From NCBI GenBank assembly GCA_028278225.1, contig JANQEU010000095.1, positions 186,001-250,000 of the forward strand: a stretch of 64,000 nt of DNA, in the 5' to 3' direction. Origin of the DNA: Cyclobacteriaceae bacterium. Its GTDB lineage: Bacteria > Bacteroidota > Bacteroidia > Cytophagales > Cyclobacteriaceae. Shown here piece by piece: positions 1 to 8,452 of the stretch. How positions within the stretch are numbered: the first letter of the stretch is position 1; every line of letters begins with the position of its first letter. Made by a program: the position numbers and the translations under genes. The notes under the pieces are model-generated. The model was not told where the DNA came from and did no database searches. It worked only from the letters and a program-made list of their open reading frames with translations.

Positions 1-172
1 GGCTTTTTATCCTGGACCAAATAACGATAACCGCGAAAACCAATATGATGAGAACAATGGGATATAAAACCAAATCACCCAGGTCCGGGCTGGTCTGCGC
101 ACTCATCAACCACACGCCAAATGAAATCAATACTGCGACTAAAACGATAATCAGGATAATCGACTTTTTCAT
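1..172 (-). CDS. Small membrane protein, N-terminal part (partial)
   Basis: Reading the minus strand from an ATG at 172 gives 57 codons without a stop before the window edge, so the C-terminus is missing. The peptide starts MKKSIILIIVLVAVLISF and has two hydrophobic stretches (about residues 4-23 and 34-52) separated by a short polar loop (SAQTSPDLGD), followed by a basic end (WSRIKS). This is the pattern of a two-helix inner-membrane protein with both ends cytoplasmic. I do not recognise a family and no function is proposed. An inverted repeat lies directly upstream at 182-218. Confidence 0.55.
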   Translation of the reverse strand, partial: MKKSIILIIVLVAVLISFGVWLMSAQTSPDLGDLVLYPIVLIILVFAVIVIWSRIKS

Positions 173-181
173 ATTTCGCTT

Positions 182-218
182 GTTATATATTTCTAATATA
201 AAGTTAGATATATATAAC
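182..218. promoter_or_regulatory. AT-rich inverted repeat upstream of the small membrane protein
   Basis: The arms GTTATATAT (182-190) and ATATATAAC (210-218) are perfect inverted copies, and the repeat continues inwards with a few mismatches (TTCTAA against TTAGA). It ends about ten bases before the ATG at 172, in the leader or core promoter of that minus-strand gene. It could be an operator or a leader hairpin. The AT content means chance symmetry cannot be excluded. Confidence 0.3.
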
Positions 219-326
219 GTCTGAATTGCCTTTTTCATTGAAAATTTTTTTTATGTTTTGAGCAACCACGGACGGTTGTCCCCGGAAGCCGGCTTGATTG
301 CCCCGGCCGAAACTGAATTCCCCTCC

Positions 327-1073
327 CTATATTACAATTTCCCTTCTTTCAAATGCTTCATCGAATATCTCGCGCTGCTTTTCGTCATCATATAAATAGT
401 GACGTCCCCATTTATGCTTTAAATTGACTTCACTCAATCTAACTGCCCGCTCTTTATGCTTTTGGAGGATATGATCAAGTCCTAAATACCGAAAATGCAG
501 CAACTTAAATTCATGGCCGTGCTTCAGGATCTTGACATTCCCCTCTGGCAGGGCCCAATGCGCCCCGGGGTTATAGTTTATGTCGGTAATTTGATTTGGG
601 TCGAAAAGCATCATCTTATCCCATTCCGGGTTTCTGGCACCTTCCTTAATTTCATGGTAGATCTGACCTTGCTTCTCAGGCGGTCTGTCACTGATCATAT
701 CATATCCCCGGCATCGTATGACAGAGTAGCTTTCCTTTTTTGCCTGCAATAATGCTTTTGCAATGTTTGGATGATACAAAAACTCATCAAAATCACAGAT
801 GATCACAAAATCCGCATGACCTTTACTTTTTTTCCAGACGGTATTGGCAATTGCCAGTTTTAGATCATCGCGAAATTCATTATTTGAATCATACTTTTTT
901 ATGAAGACATTTGGATTTGCGCCGAGTATCTCAGCTGACCGGTCAGTTGAGTGGTTGTCAAAAACTATTATTTTGGAAGCTATCGGCAAGTAGTGCCTTA
1001 AGAAATATGGCGCAAGGAATTCTTCATTGTAGCAAAAAGTATATAAATGAATATTCAGGTTACTCATGGGCAT
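327..1073 (-). CDS. GT-A glycosyltransferase (family 2/92-like)
   Basis: A 248-residue soluble protein without signal peptide or membrane segment. It opens with IHLYTFCYNEEFLAPYFLRHY and IIVFDNHSTDRS, the nucleotide-sugar-binding start seen in Glyco_tranf_2_4 / GT92-like enzymes, and has a DxD-type metal site in CDFDEFLYH near residue 95. It probably transfers a sugar from a nucleotide-sugar donor in the cytoplasm; donor and acceptor cannot be read from the sequence. The start may be Met1 (1073) or Met3 (1067). It is divergent from the GT41 gene with only about 19 bases between the starts, so their promoters must overlap each other or the coding sequences. The pairing suggests both enzymes act on one glycan, for example initiation by the GT41 enzyme and extension by this one. 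That is inference. Confidence 0.8.
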   Translation of the reverse strand: MPMSNLNIHLYTFCYNEEFLAPYFLRHYLPIASKIIVFDNHSTDRSAEILGANPNVFIKKYDSNNEFRDDLKLAIANTVWKKSKGHADFVIICDFDEFLYHPNIAKALLQAKKESYSVIRCRGYDMISDRPPEKQGQIYHEIKEGARNPEWDKMMLFDPNQITDINYNPGAHWALPEGNVKILKHGHEFKLLHFRYLGLDHILQKHKERAVRLSEVNLKHKWGRHYLYDDEKQREIFDEAFERREIVI

Positions 1074-1092
1074 TGATCCCTGGCAAAATTAG

Positions 1093-2943
1093 ATGAACTA
1101 CGGGATAAACAAATCGGAATGTACTCGTGAATTGAGGGTGGCCGTCGAGAAGGCTGAAAACCCTGACAAGGCAATTCCTCTGGTAAAATTTCTTTCCGGG
1201 TGGTCCACGATGTATGACCTGGAGCGCTGGAATTCTACTGCGGGTAAAGATAAAATCTCATCATTCTACGATGAATTGGCTGATATCGTTCGGACAGTAT
1301 TTCTTCCAAAAGAGAACCATATCAATAAGGATGTTTACCTCCGACTGCTGCCATTTCACGCTCCCCTTACATACATTTTTTACCTGAGCAAGTATGGCAA
1401 CAGTAATGATCTGCTGTTAGAGATCAGGAACAGATCGATAAACAGGGGACCCGGTCATTTTGCGTTTACACATGAGTCTGACCTGTACAAATACATGCTG
1501 CTGCTGAGCCCCTTTTCGGATCGCGGAATTGAAGACCTGGTGTTAATGGCCAAATCCCAACCTCAGGCTGTCGTGTTTGTTTATCTCCAATGCCTGGCTT
1601 CCCGCATTACCGCCAATCCAACCATAAAGCAAAACCGGCAAAAACTCATTGCAAATTTGGATTTGATCAGGGATACAAGGCTTTCCGGAAATTCTATCGC
1701 AGCCCTCCACTTGTTATGGGCTGTAAGTAGCTATGAACAACCGGAAAATAATCATATAATCAAGGACTTGCTGAACAGACTGCTTGGAAAAGCCATCCGT
1801 GAATCGGCCCCGAAAACGAAGACATTGGATCTTGACCGGTGGGATTCCGCCGGGAAACCCAGGATACTGATCCCTGCTGAAGTAATCAGGCATCAACATG
1901 TAATGTACAGATGCTACGGTACCGTACTCAGGGAACTTCGCAAAAAATTCTATGTGATCGTCCTGACGGCAGAAGAAGACCTTGGTGATTTTGAGTGGAA
2001 TTGGTGCGACGACCTTTTTACTTTCAAGCTTGGAAAGTTTGCCTTAAACATCGAGATCGACAGGGTTCAGAAATTAAATCCCGACATCGTACTGTACCCC
2101 AGCATTGGTATGAGACTCTGGAGTTTGATGTTATCCAGAATACGTATTGCCCCGCTTCAGATCAGCCTTATGGGACATCCTGATTCGCCCCATGCCAGTG
2201 AAATTGACTATTGCCTGCTTGGAAGCACACTCGCGGATCCGGATGTGAATTTTCCGGGTAACCTCCATATTATGAAAACACCGGGAAGTTTGTTTGATTT
2301 CTCTTTTGACCCGGAGAGACCCAATGTAACAATTCGTGAAAATCCGAAGGTAATCCGAATAGCCGTTTGTGCCAACATTTTCAAGTTTTCGCTTGTATTC
2401 CTTGAAACGCTTCAGAAGATCATAGCACATTGTAATCGTCCCATTGAATTTCATTTCATGCAAAATTTGCGGGGCATTCAATACCAGGTCGGAAAAAAAC
2501 AAATTGTGGAAGGCCTTCCGAATGTCTCCCTTTCTGTCTATCCCTCCCTTGGCAAAAAACAATATTTCAAGTTGCTTGGCGAGTGTGATGTTTACCTGAG
2601 CCCTTTTCCGTTCGGTGGTGAAAACAGTACATTGGATGCATTGTTGATGGGGCTACCCGTCATTTCCCTGAAAGGGAAAGAGCCGCTAACGCGACTTGAC
2701 TACAGGGTTTTGAATGCGCTGGATCTTCCTGAGGTACTGATCTGTGAAAATATTGAAGGATACATCACCTCAGCGCTAAAAGTCATCGAGGATGACAACC
2801 TGAGGCGCAGCATCAGCCGGGGAATCATTGAGAAAGATCCTCAAAAGTTTTTTGAAGAGGAAACAGAAAAATTTAAAGGTGAACTAGCGGAGGTTGTTGA
2901 GAAACTGTATGAAGATGGCCTTGAAAGGAACAATCGAAAGTAA
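1093..2943 (+). CDS. GT41 glycosyltransferase, HMW1C-like (putative cytoplasmic protein glycosyltransferase)
   Basis: A 616-residue soluble protein. Residues 1 to about 250 look all-helical; the rest is a GT-B fold. Family signatures visible are YPSIGM (from residue 335) followed by RIAPLQISLMGHPDSPHASEIDY, the RENPKVIRIAV strand, and SPFPFGGENSTLDALLMGLP (from residue 503), the GT41 donor-site loop. The YPSIGM...RIAP.Q...GHP..H...IDY run and the total length match HMW1C/ApNGT N-glycosyltransferases (about 620 residues) better than TPR-containing eukaryotic-type OGT, because no TPRs are visible. HMW1C enzymes add hexose to Asn in N-x-S/T sequons of adhesins in the cytoplasm before export. Large adhesin genes follow directly. 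Confidence is high for GT41 and moderate for the HMW1C subfamily. The gene ends just before a strong hairpin at 2942. Confidence 0.8.
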   Translation: MNYGINKSECTRELRVAVEKAENPDKAIPLVKFLSGWSTMYDLERWNSTAGKDKISSFYDELADIVRTVFLPKENHINKDVYLRLLPFHAPLTYIFYLSKYGNSNDLLLEIRNRSINRGPGHFAFTHESDLYKYMLLLSPFSDRGIEDLVLMAKSQPQAVVFVYLQCLASRITANPTIKQNRQKLIANLDLIRDTRLSGNSIAALHLLWAVSSYEQPENNHIIKDLLNRLLGKAIRESAPKTKTLDLDRWDSAGKPRILIPAEVIRHQHVMYRCYGTVLRELRKKFYVIVLTAEEDLGDFEWNWCDDLFTFKLGKFALNIEIDRVQKLNPDIVLYPSIGMRLWSLMLSRIRIAPLQISLMGHPDSPHASEIDYCLLGSTLADPDVNFPGNLHIMKTPGSLFDFSFDPERPNVTIRENPKVIRIAVCANIFKFSLVFLETLQKIIAHCNRPIEFHFMQNLRGIQYQVGKKQIVEGLPNVSLSVYPSLGKKQYFKLLGECDVYLSPFPFGGENSTLDALLMGLPVISLKGKEPLTRLDYRVLNALDLPEVLICENIEGYITSALKVIEDDNLRRSISRGIIEKDPQKFFEEETEKFKGELAEVVEKLYEDGLERNNRK

Positions 2944-2984
2944 AAGAGACAACTGAAGTTTCATAAACTTCAGTTGTCTCTTTT
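2942..2984. terminator. Bidirectional hairpin between convergent genes
   Basis: A perfect 20-bp stem (2942-2961 with 2965-2984) closes a 3-nt loop (CAT). The left arm starts AAAAGAG and the right arm ends CTCTTTT, so either strand ends in a U-rich tail. It lies between the end of the GT41 gene (2943) and the stop of the minus-strand T9SS gene (2989) and would terminate both. Its apex GAAGTTT-NNN-AAACTTC is the same as in the two hairpins around the transposase at 63214-63735, so it may also be a REP-type element used as a terminator. Confidence 0.85.
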
Positions 2985-2988
2985 AAAC

Positions 2989-5900
2989 TTAGCGATTCAC
3001 AATCACTTTGAATTGCGCCACATTCTTACTTCCAAGATCGCGATCATAGAAGTACAGCAAATAAACGCCACCTTCAATCTTACTCACATCCAGCGACAAT
3101 TTTTGGTTGAGCCCTTTTGGCAAGATCTGATTATGGATTGTTTTGCCATTCAGATCCACCAACCGGACAAAAACATCATGTGATCTCAATCGCTTGTAAG
3201 CAATTGTAACTTCATCCTCGGCCGGAACAGGGTAAACGTTCAGGTCCTTGAAATACGCTGCTTTCAGACCCAATATGTTTTCTACAATGATACCACCTTC
3301 GGTTACCGTAGCTGTCAGTCGATAGGAGCTGACACCGCCGCCAGCCGCATCAATTTCAAATTCTATGAACGAATTGGGATCCATCGGGATTCCAGGATAC
3401 TGGACGTTCAGCCTGTAGTAACCATCCGGCAATTCGCCGAAATCAACTTCCCCGTTATCGTCAGTTTCACGATAAGCGATCAACACGAATTCGTCCTCAG
3501 CAGGTCTCCCGCCGCCACCGGTTGTTCTCCTTCTCAGGGAGCATCCGGCCTTTTTCACACGTCTGCGTGATTCGATCCTTCCGGAGGTCTCATCGGCAAA
3601 CTCAGATTCAACAAGCAATGCAACGTCTCCTTCACCTGTGGTCGGATCCGGAATCCTTTGAATATCGACATTGACAGCTACATCCTGTTCAACAGTAAGC
3701 GTGTCCGCTTCTGCCCAGTCAATCGTATTCCGGTAATAAGTCGGAATTATTGAGTCGGTTTCATCGCTTCTGATAAATATCAGGTAGTCATCAAGTATCA
3801 CATTTTCAAAAGTGAAGCCAGGAGTAGCTATATCTACTCTTTTCAGCGTGTCATAAGGACCAAATTCAGGTTGGTCCCTTCGGTATCCAAACAAAAACGC
3901 CTCTCCTACATCCAGCACCACACTGCTTCCGTTTTTCTGGAAGATAGGAGTCACATCGATATCAGCTAAAACCACCAATTCCTGGTCGGCCGTGCGAATC
4001 TCAAAATCCGGATCCACCTGACTAATGATACTACTCTTGGCCTTCTTGTGATAAAATCCCATATCATCAAACGTGGCACTGTCAATAGTGAATGTTTCAC
4101 CTGTCGCCCCATCGATTGCACTGGAGCCCTTGTACCACTGATACGTGTTGTTATTCCCGGCGAGCAGGACATCAAAAGTATATGGCAATCCCTGATGTAC
4201 GGCAACCGAGTCATCCGCCGGGATAGGTTTCTGTGGATCGAACAAAATAGTATCCACAAAAATATTAGGCTCCAGGTCGTCGTATTCCAGGAAATTATTG
4301 GTCACAACCAGGGAATCCAGATTAGGCATCTGGCTCAGATTCGGAATGCCGGTGATCTCATTATTATCAAGTAATAATTGATTCAGCCCGGTTATCACGC
4401 GTATCTCTCTTGAAAGATCCCCGCTAACACCAAGACCATTCAGATCGACACCCTCTACCCGTTGATTTACGAAACTCACCCGGTCCCAATCCAGAACCGG
4501 CGACGAGGTCCAGTTTACAGCAGGCGTCCAGTTTTCGCCTCCGTTGGCATCATAGATATTCCTCAATGCCGTTGAATCCCTTTCCAGGCTTGCGATCAGC
4601 GCTTCCAAAGTACCGGTAGTCAGCGTCAACCCCGGAACAATGCCATTGGTAATCTGTAGATGATAAAGCCCTTCATCGTCAAAATCCACGTTATCAAGCT
4701 GAATAGTAGCTAGATTAGCTCCGGCTATGGGAGATCCGTCAAGATACCATTGATAAAGATCATTTGGAGCACTTCCGATATTGAATCCCAAAACGACATT
4801 TGTATTACTCTCAACCACAGTATCCTTCGGAGCAGTAAGTGTGTCCTGGGGAGAATAGACAAAATTGTCGATATTAAGATTGGTCTCCAGGTCACCAAAA
4901 TCCAGCCTGTTGCCCGATACATCTGCATTTAGCAGGGCAGTCGATGTCAGATCGGGAAGATCGACCAGATCGTTGTCGGATACATCCAACGTTGCCAGAT
5001 TTGGCATTTTGTTAAATGTTTCCGGTATTGCACCGCCAATCTGATTATCAGCAAAATTTATATCTGTCAGGGCATCCGCATAGTGGAAATCCGGTGGGAT
5101 TTGACCGCCAAGATCATTGGAAGAAAGATCAAGGCTGGTTACCCTGCCTGAGGTCAGCGTAACGCCCGACCAGTTAGTTAGGTCACCCGAAAGCCAATTG
5201 GTACTCGTGCTCCAATCCGTTCCTCCCGTAGCCTGATAGAGGGAAACTAACGCCAGAGAATCCTCATCGAAATCAGACAATCTAAAATGGTAATTATTCG
5301 AAGTCAGGGTAAGATCTGTGATCAGGGTATTGGTAACCTCCAGGGTATAATTCCCCGTATCCGATGGAGTAAACGCAAGTATCTGGTAGACAGGAAGATC
5401 GGCACTGCCAATCGCTTCGCCATTCAAATACCATTGATACTCATTGGCAATTCCTTCTACCGGGATGGCCAGCATGACATCCAGGGGAGCGGTAATTACG
5501 GCCGTGGAATCCCGTAAGCTATCTCCAAAGATCTTTTGATTGGAGTAAGTGAAATTGGCAATACTGTTGTGTTGCTCAAGATCCCCGAAATCAAACAAAT
5601 TGCTGTCCAGTGCCAGCGTATTGAGATCGGACAAACCGGCCAGATTTGGGATTTCATTCAGATGATTGGCATTCAGGTAGAGCTCTTCCAAACTGTCAAG
5701 CCCTGTAAATGTCTGTGGAATGGTGTCCTTCAGGTTGTTGTCAGACAGATCCATTTTCTTGACGTAGTCGAAATATCCCGCCTGAAACGGAATTACTCCA
5801 TCCAGCCCGTTTGAGGCTAGTTGTATGGAGTCGACTCTGTCATTGACAACGGTAACGCCAAACCATGTATCAATGGCTCCCGTCAGCCAATTGGCCTGAT

Positions 5901-7233
5901 TCGTCCAGTTCGCGCCATCCAGTTTATTATACATCACCCTCAGGGAAGCCGAGTCCAGTTCTCTCCCCTCACTATAGGAAAAGAATGAGTGAAACTCGGT
6001 CAAACCCCATTGGCCATTGGCATCTTTCACTCTCACGCCAAGCACATGGGTCCCATGGGAGAGCGCTCCTGTGGCAATTGCCAACTCCTGAATGTGTTCC
6101 GTTACATCCCCTGCAATCGGGATAGTGGTGGCCTGTCCGTATCCGGGATCAGTATCAATGAACCACTCGAGTTCAGTGATGTTGGTGATCAGACTACCCG
6201 ACTGGTCCACATAAACAAGCCGCCGCTCAGCCTGTCCCCACTTACCGCCAACACCTCTTGCACGGAGAAACAAATTGTGAAATCCTGTACTCAGGGTATC
6301 TGCCTTCAGACTGTCCATCAGGTTGATCACATTACCGGGAGTGACATCAATTGCCGCCCCATTACCGTATCCCGGATCATCATTATAGAAGTACTCTATT
6401 TGATCGACCAGCACCGCCTGACCAACGGAACCATCCTGAACAAACACCAGTCTGGATTCTGCCATTCCCCACTCACCCCCAGAAGACCTGGGTCTCATGA
6501 ACAGGGTGTGAAAACCCGGAGATAATGTATCCGTTGGAATGCTATCCAACAGATTGACCACATTACCTGGTGTTGCTGAAACGGGTGTTGCACTCCCATA
6601 GCCCGGATCAATATCAAAGAAATATTCCAGTGTATCAATTTCTACGGTTGCAGCCCCGGATTCATCAACGAAAATCAGTCTGGACTCTGCCAATCCCCAT
6701 TCTCCGCCTTCCGCCCGGGCTCTCAGGAACAAAGTATGAAATCCCAGTGTCAATGATGAAGCTTCCAGAACTTCAGGAACATTTATAACCGTGGCCGGAG
6801 ATGTGATATTTATGGGTGTGGCATTGCCGTACCCGGGATCCACATCAAAAAAGTACTCAAGCGAATCAATGTCCGCTACCAAACCTCCGGACTCATCAAC
6901 AAACACCAGCCTGGGCTCTGCTAATCCCCATCGCGTCTGAGTGGCTGTGACAAAAGGTGCACTATAGTCACCACCATCCAGGGATACCTGAACGTGTCCG
7001 TCAGTTTGTGCTCGCACAAAAAGAATGTGAAACCCTGTAGGCAGGGTACTCGCATTCAATACCTCCATTACATTTATTGTCTGGCTTGGCCCCACAGTGA
7101 TTTGTGTGGCACTTCCAACACCGGGATCATCGTCAAAGAAATACTCAACCATGACAAGATCCTGAGCAAATGTTGTCAGACCTAATCCAGCAATGAATGA
7201 TGAAAGAAGTAATATTCTTCTTAAGGTAAACAT
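2989..7233 (-). CDS. T9SS-exported repeat protein (EYFFDxDPGYG repeats, LRR/Ig units, Arg-rich motif, type A sorting domain)
   Basis: A 1,414-residue secreted protein. The signal peptide is about residues 1-23 (MFTLRRILLLSSFIAGLGLTTFAQ). Residues 28-425 hold five copies of a 75-95 residue module beginning EYFFDxDPGYG, with GFHTLFLRAR in the middle and EWGLAESRLIFVDESG at the end. Residues 425-1080 hold three units of a plant-type LRR (NxLxGxIPxxF) followed by an Ig-like domain with YQWYLNG. Next come a spacer domain with IIPTYYRNTIDWAEAD, an Arg-rich motif at 1218-1243 (GRIESRRR...KKAGC...TGGGGR), a transthyretin-like domain (ETDDNGEVDFGELPDGYYRL) and a type A T9SS sorting domain starting NVYPVPAEDEVTIAYKRL. 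The protein is probably exported to the cell surface and anchored or released by the PorU system. Likely role is adhesion; the ligand is unknown. It is probably the last gene of a four-gene operon (21 bp after the beta-helix gene). Confidence 0.85.
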   Translation of the reverse strand: MFTLRRILLLSSFIAGLGLTTFAQDLVMVEYFFDDDPGVGSATQITVGPSQTINVMEVLNASTLPTGFHILFVRAQTDGHVQVSLDGGDYSAPFVTATQTRWGLAEPRLVFVDESGGLVADIDSLEYFFDVDPGYGNATPINITSPATVINVPEVLEASSLTLGFHTLFLRARAEGGEWGLAESRLIFVDESGAATVEIDTLEYFFDIDPGYGSATPVSATPGNVVNLLDSIPTDTLSPGFHTLFMRPRSSGGEWGMAESRLVFVQDGSVGQAVLVDQIEYFYNDDPGYGNGAAIDVTPGNVINLMDSLKADTLSTGFHNLFLRARGVGGKWGQAERRLVYVDQSGSLITNITELEWFIDTDPGYGQATTIPIAGDVTEHIQELAIATGALSHGTHVLGVRVKDANGQWGLTEFHSFFSYSEGRELDSASLRVMYNKLDGANWTNQANWLTGAIDTWFGVTVVNDRVDSIQLASNGLDGVIPFQAGYFDYVKKMDLSDNNLKDTIPQTFTGLDSLEELYLNANHLNEIPNLAGLSDLNTLALDSNLFDFGDLEQHNSIANFTYSNQKIFGDSLRDSTAVITAPLDVMLAIPVEGIANEYQWYLNGEAIGSADLPVYQILAFTPSDTGNYTLEVTNTLITDLTLTSNNYHFRLSDFDEDSLALVSLYQATGGTDWSTSTNWLSGDLTNWSGVTLTSGRVTSLDLSSNDLGGQIPPDFHYADALTDINFADNQIGGAIPETFNKMPNLATLDVSDNDLVDLPDLTSTALLNADVSGNRLDFGDLETNLNIDNFVYSPQDTLTAPKDTVVESNTNVVLGFNIGSAPNDLYQWYLDGSPIAGANLATIQLDNVDFDDEGLYHLQITNGIVPGLTLTTGTLEALIASLERDSTALRNIYDANGGENWTPAVNWTSSPVLDWDRVSFVNQRVEGVDLNGLGVSGDLSREIRVITGLNQLLLDNNEITGIPNLSQMPNLDSLVVTNNFLEYDDLEPNIFVDTILFDPQKPIPADDSVAVHQGLPYTFDVLLAGNNNTYQWYKGSSAIDGATGETFTIDSATFDDMGFYHKKAKSSIISQVDPDFEIRTADQELVVLADIDVTPIFQKNGSSVVLDVGEAFLFGYRRDQPEFGPYDTLKRVDIATPGFTFENVILDDYLIFIRSDETDSIIPTYYRNTIDWAEADTLTVEQDVAVNVDIQRIPDPTTGEGDVALLVESEFADETSGRIESRRRVKKAGCSLRRRTTGGGGRPAEDEFVLIAYRETDDNGEVDFGELPDGYYRLNVQYPGIPMDPNSFIEFEIDAAGGGVSSYRLTATVTEGGIIVENILGLKAAYFKDLNVYPVPAEDEVTIAYKRLRSHDVFVRLVDLNGKTIHNQILPKGLNQKLSLDVSKIEGGVYLLYFYDRDLGSKNVAQFKVIVNR
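3505..3582 (-). other. Conserved Arg-rich Cys-containing motif, copy 1
   Basis: This 78-bp coding segment gives residues 1218-1243 of the T9SS protein: it begins GRIESRRR, has the core KKAGC and ends TGGGGR, with nine arginines, two lysines and one cysteine in 26 residues. The amino acids are identical to copies 2 (8975-9052) and 3 (18432-18509). Only three codons (Arg7 AGA, Ala12 GCC, Leu16 CTG) are the same in all three, so identity is not explained by recent DNA duplication. Confidence 0.9.
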
Positions 7234-7254
7234 GGCTTTGAAATAAAGCTTTTA

Positions 7255-8367
7255 TTAGTTACCCTGAGCCTGAATAGTTGCGTTCAGATCATCTCCCTGC
7301 TTAATAACTTCAGGAACAATTAATTTTTGAATTAATGGTAGTGGCGTACCGGTCACAGAATAAGGAATGGTGCTTCCCTCAACACCCACGTCCGTTCCGT
7401 CCGTTCCTCCACTTAGTAGGCTTGCATGGACCACTGCCGGATCCCAGTTAAGTGACCAGTTAGATCCAAAGACGATGTTTGCGTCAGCAAATATGGTAGT
7501 GGCATCAGTTATGGCAGTGAAACTACCGGATTCTGTGTTGCCGCTTCCGGTTGCGCCCTGTGTTGGTGGGAATGAATTATCATTGGAACCAACAGATACA
7601 CAATTGTTAAAGACATTGTTTTCGAAAATTGAGCCGTTAGATACCGGTGGACGTCCGAAAAATATGCAATTTGAAATTGTGCAATTTTGCAGATCCTCAA
7701 AGGCAACTTCCGCTGCGTTATCATTTCCGAAGAAAATGCAATTTTTTATAATGGTTCCATTGTAAGCCTCCAGTGCCTCATAAGTTGCACTGGTTGTATT
7801 ATAACCTTCTATGATGCAATTGGAAACTACACTGTTATTTACCCTTGGGGTAAAAAGAATACCAGGACCGGAATCATTGTTTTCCCTGTTTACAATACAT
7901 GCCCTAACCAAAACATTTGATACGGTGATATTGGTCGATGTACTTGTGTCAATGTAACCGAAATCCGAGTTTTCAATGGTTATTCCGGAGTAGCTACCGT
8001 TATTGTAACCAATATAAATCCCATGAGTAACATTAAATCCTGAAACTCTAACGTCGGAGGCACTGATCCTCAAATCATATATTGTTGCCAGTTGAGGTCC
8101 GTCTTTATCCGGTTTGAAACCGACTCCGTAAATAGATATACCACTTGTGGTAATATGCACAACTGTGCTTCCATTGTCATATTGAGTGGCGCTTGGGATC
8201 ACATGAATAATGTCACCTGACGTCGCCGCATCTACCGCAGCTTGCAGGGAGGTATACACATGGGTTCCGGTTGGCGCACCGGGATTGTTATCAGCAACCA
8301 GAATGTTCTGTGCTGAAATGAAATAAGCGAATAGTAAACTGAGAGCAGTTGTTAAAATCTTTTTCAT
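7255..8367 (-). CDS. Secreted parallel beta-helix protein
   Basis: A 370-residue protein when started at the ATG at 8367, which gives a clean signal peptide (MKKILTTALSLLFAYFISAQ). An upstream ATG at 8436 would add 23 residues with no signal character and is less likely. The N-terminus after cleavage (THVYTSLQAAVDAATSGDIIHVIP) is the usual entry to a right-handed beta-helix, followed by rungs such as NITVSNVLVRACIV, NSVVSNCIIEGYN, GTIIKNCIFFGND and NCTISNCIFFGRP. Such folds often bind or cleave polysaccharides, but no catalytic residues can be assigned. There is no T9SS sorting domain; it ends IKQGDDLNATIQAQGN. It lies 85 bp after the LRR protein gene and 21 bp before the next gene on the same strand, so it is probably co-transcribed with both. 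Confidence 0.75.
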   Translation of the reverse strand: MKKILTTALSLLFAYFISAQNILVADNNPGAPTGTHVYTSLQAAVDAATSGDIIHVIPSATQYDNGSTVVHITTSGISIYGVGFKPDKDGPQLATIYDLRISASDVRVSGFNVTHGIYIGYNNGSYSGITIENSDFGYIDTSTSTNITVSNVLVRACIVNRENNDSGPGILFTPRVNNSVVSNCIIEGYNTTSATYEALEAYNGTIIKNCIFFGNDNAAEVAFEDLQNCTISNCIFFGRPPVSNGSIFENNVFNNCVSVGSNDNSFPPTQGATGSGNTESGSFTAITDATTIFADANIVFGSNWSLNWDPAVVHASLLSGGTDGTDVGVEGSTIPYSVTGTPLPLIQKLIVPEVIKQGDDLNATIQAQGN

Positions 8368-8452
8368 GGCGTTTTTATTTAAGACTTTTAATGGTAATTC
8401 AGATTTATTTTTCAAAAGGACATTTAATATCGTCAATATTTTTTAAAAATGT

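Noticed and set aside
8368-8436. Upstream start for the beta-helix protein
   Set aside because: The 23 extra residues are polar and would hide the signal peptide that begins at the ATG at 8367.
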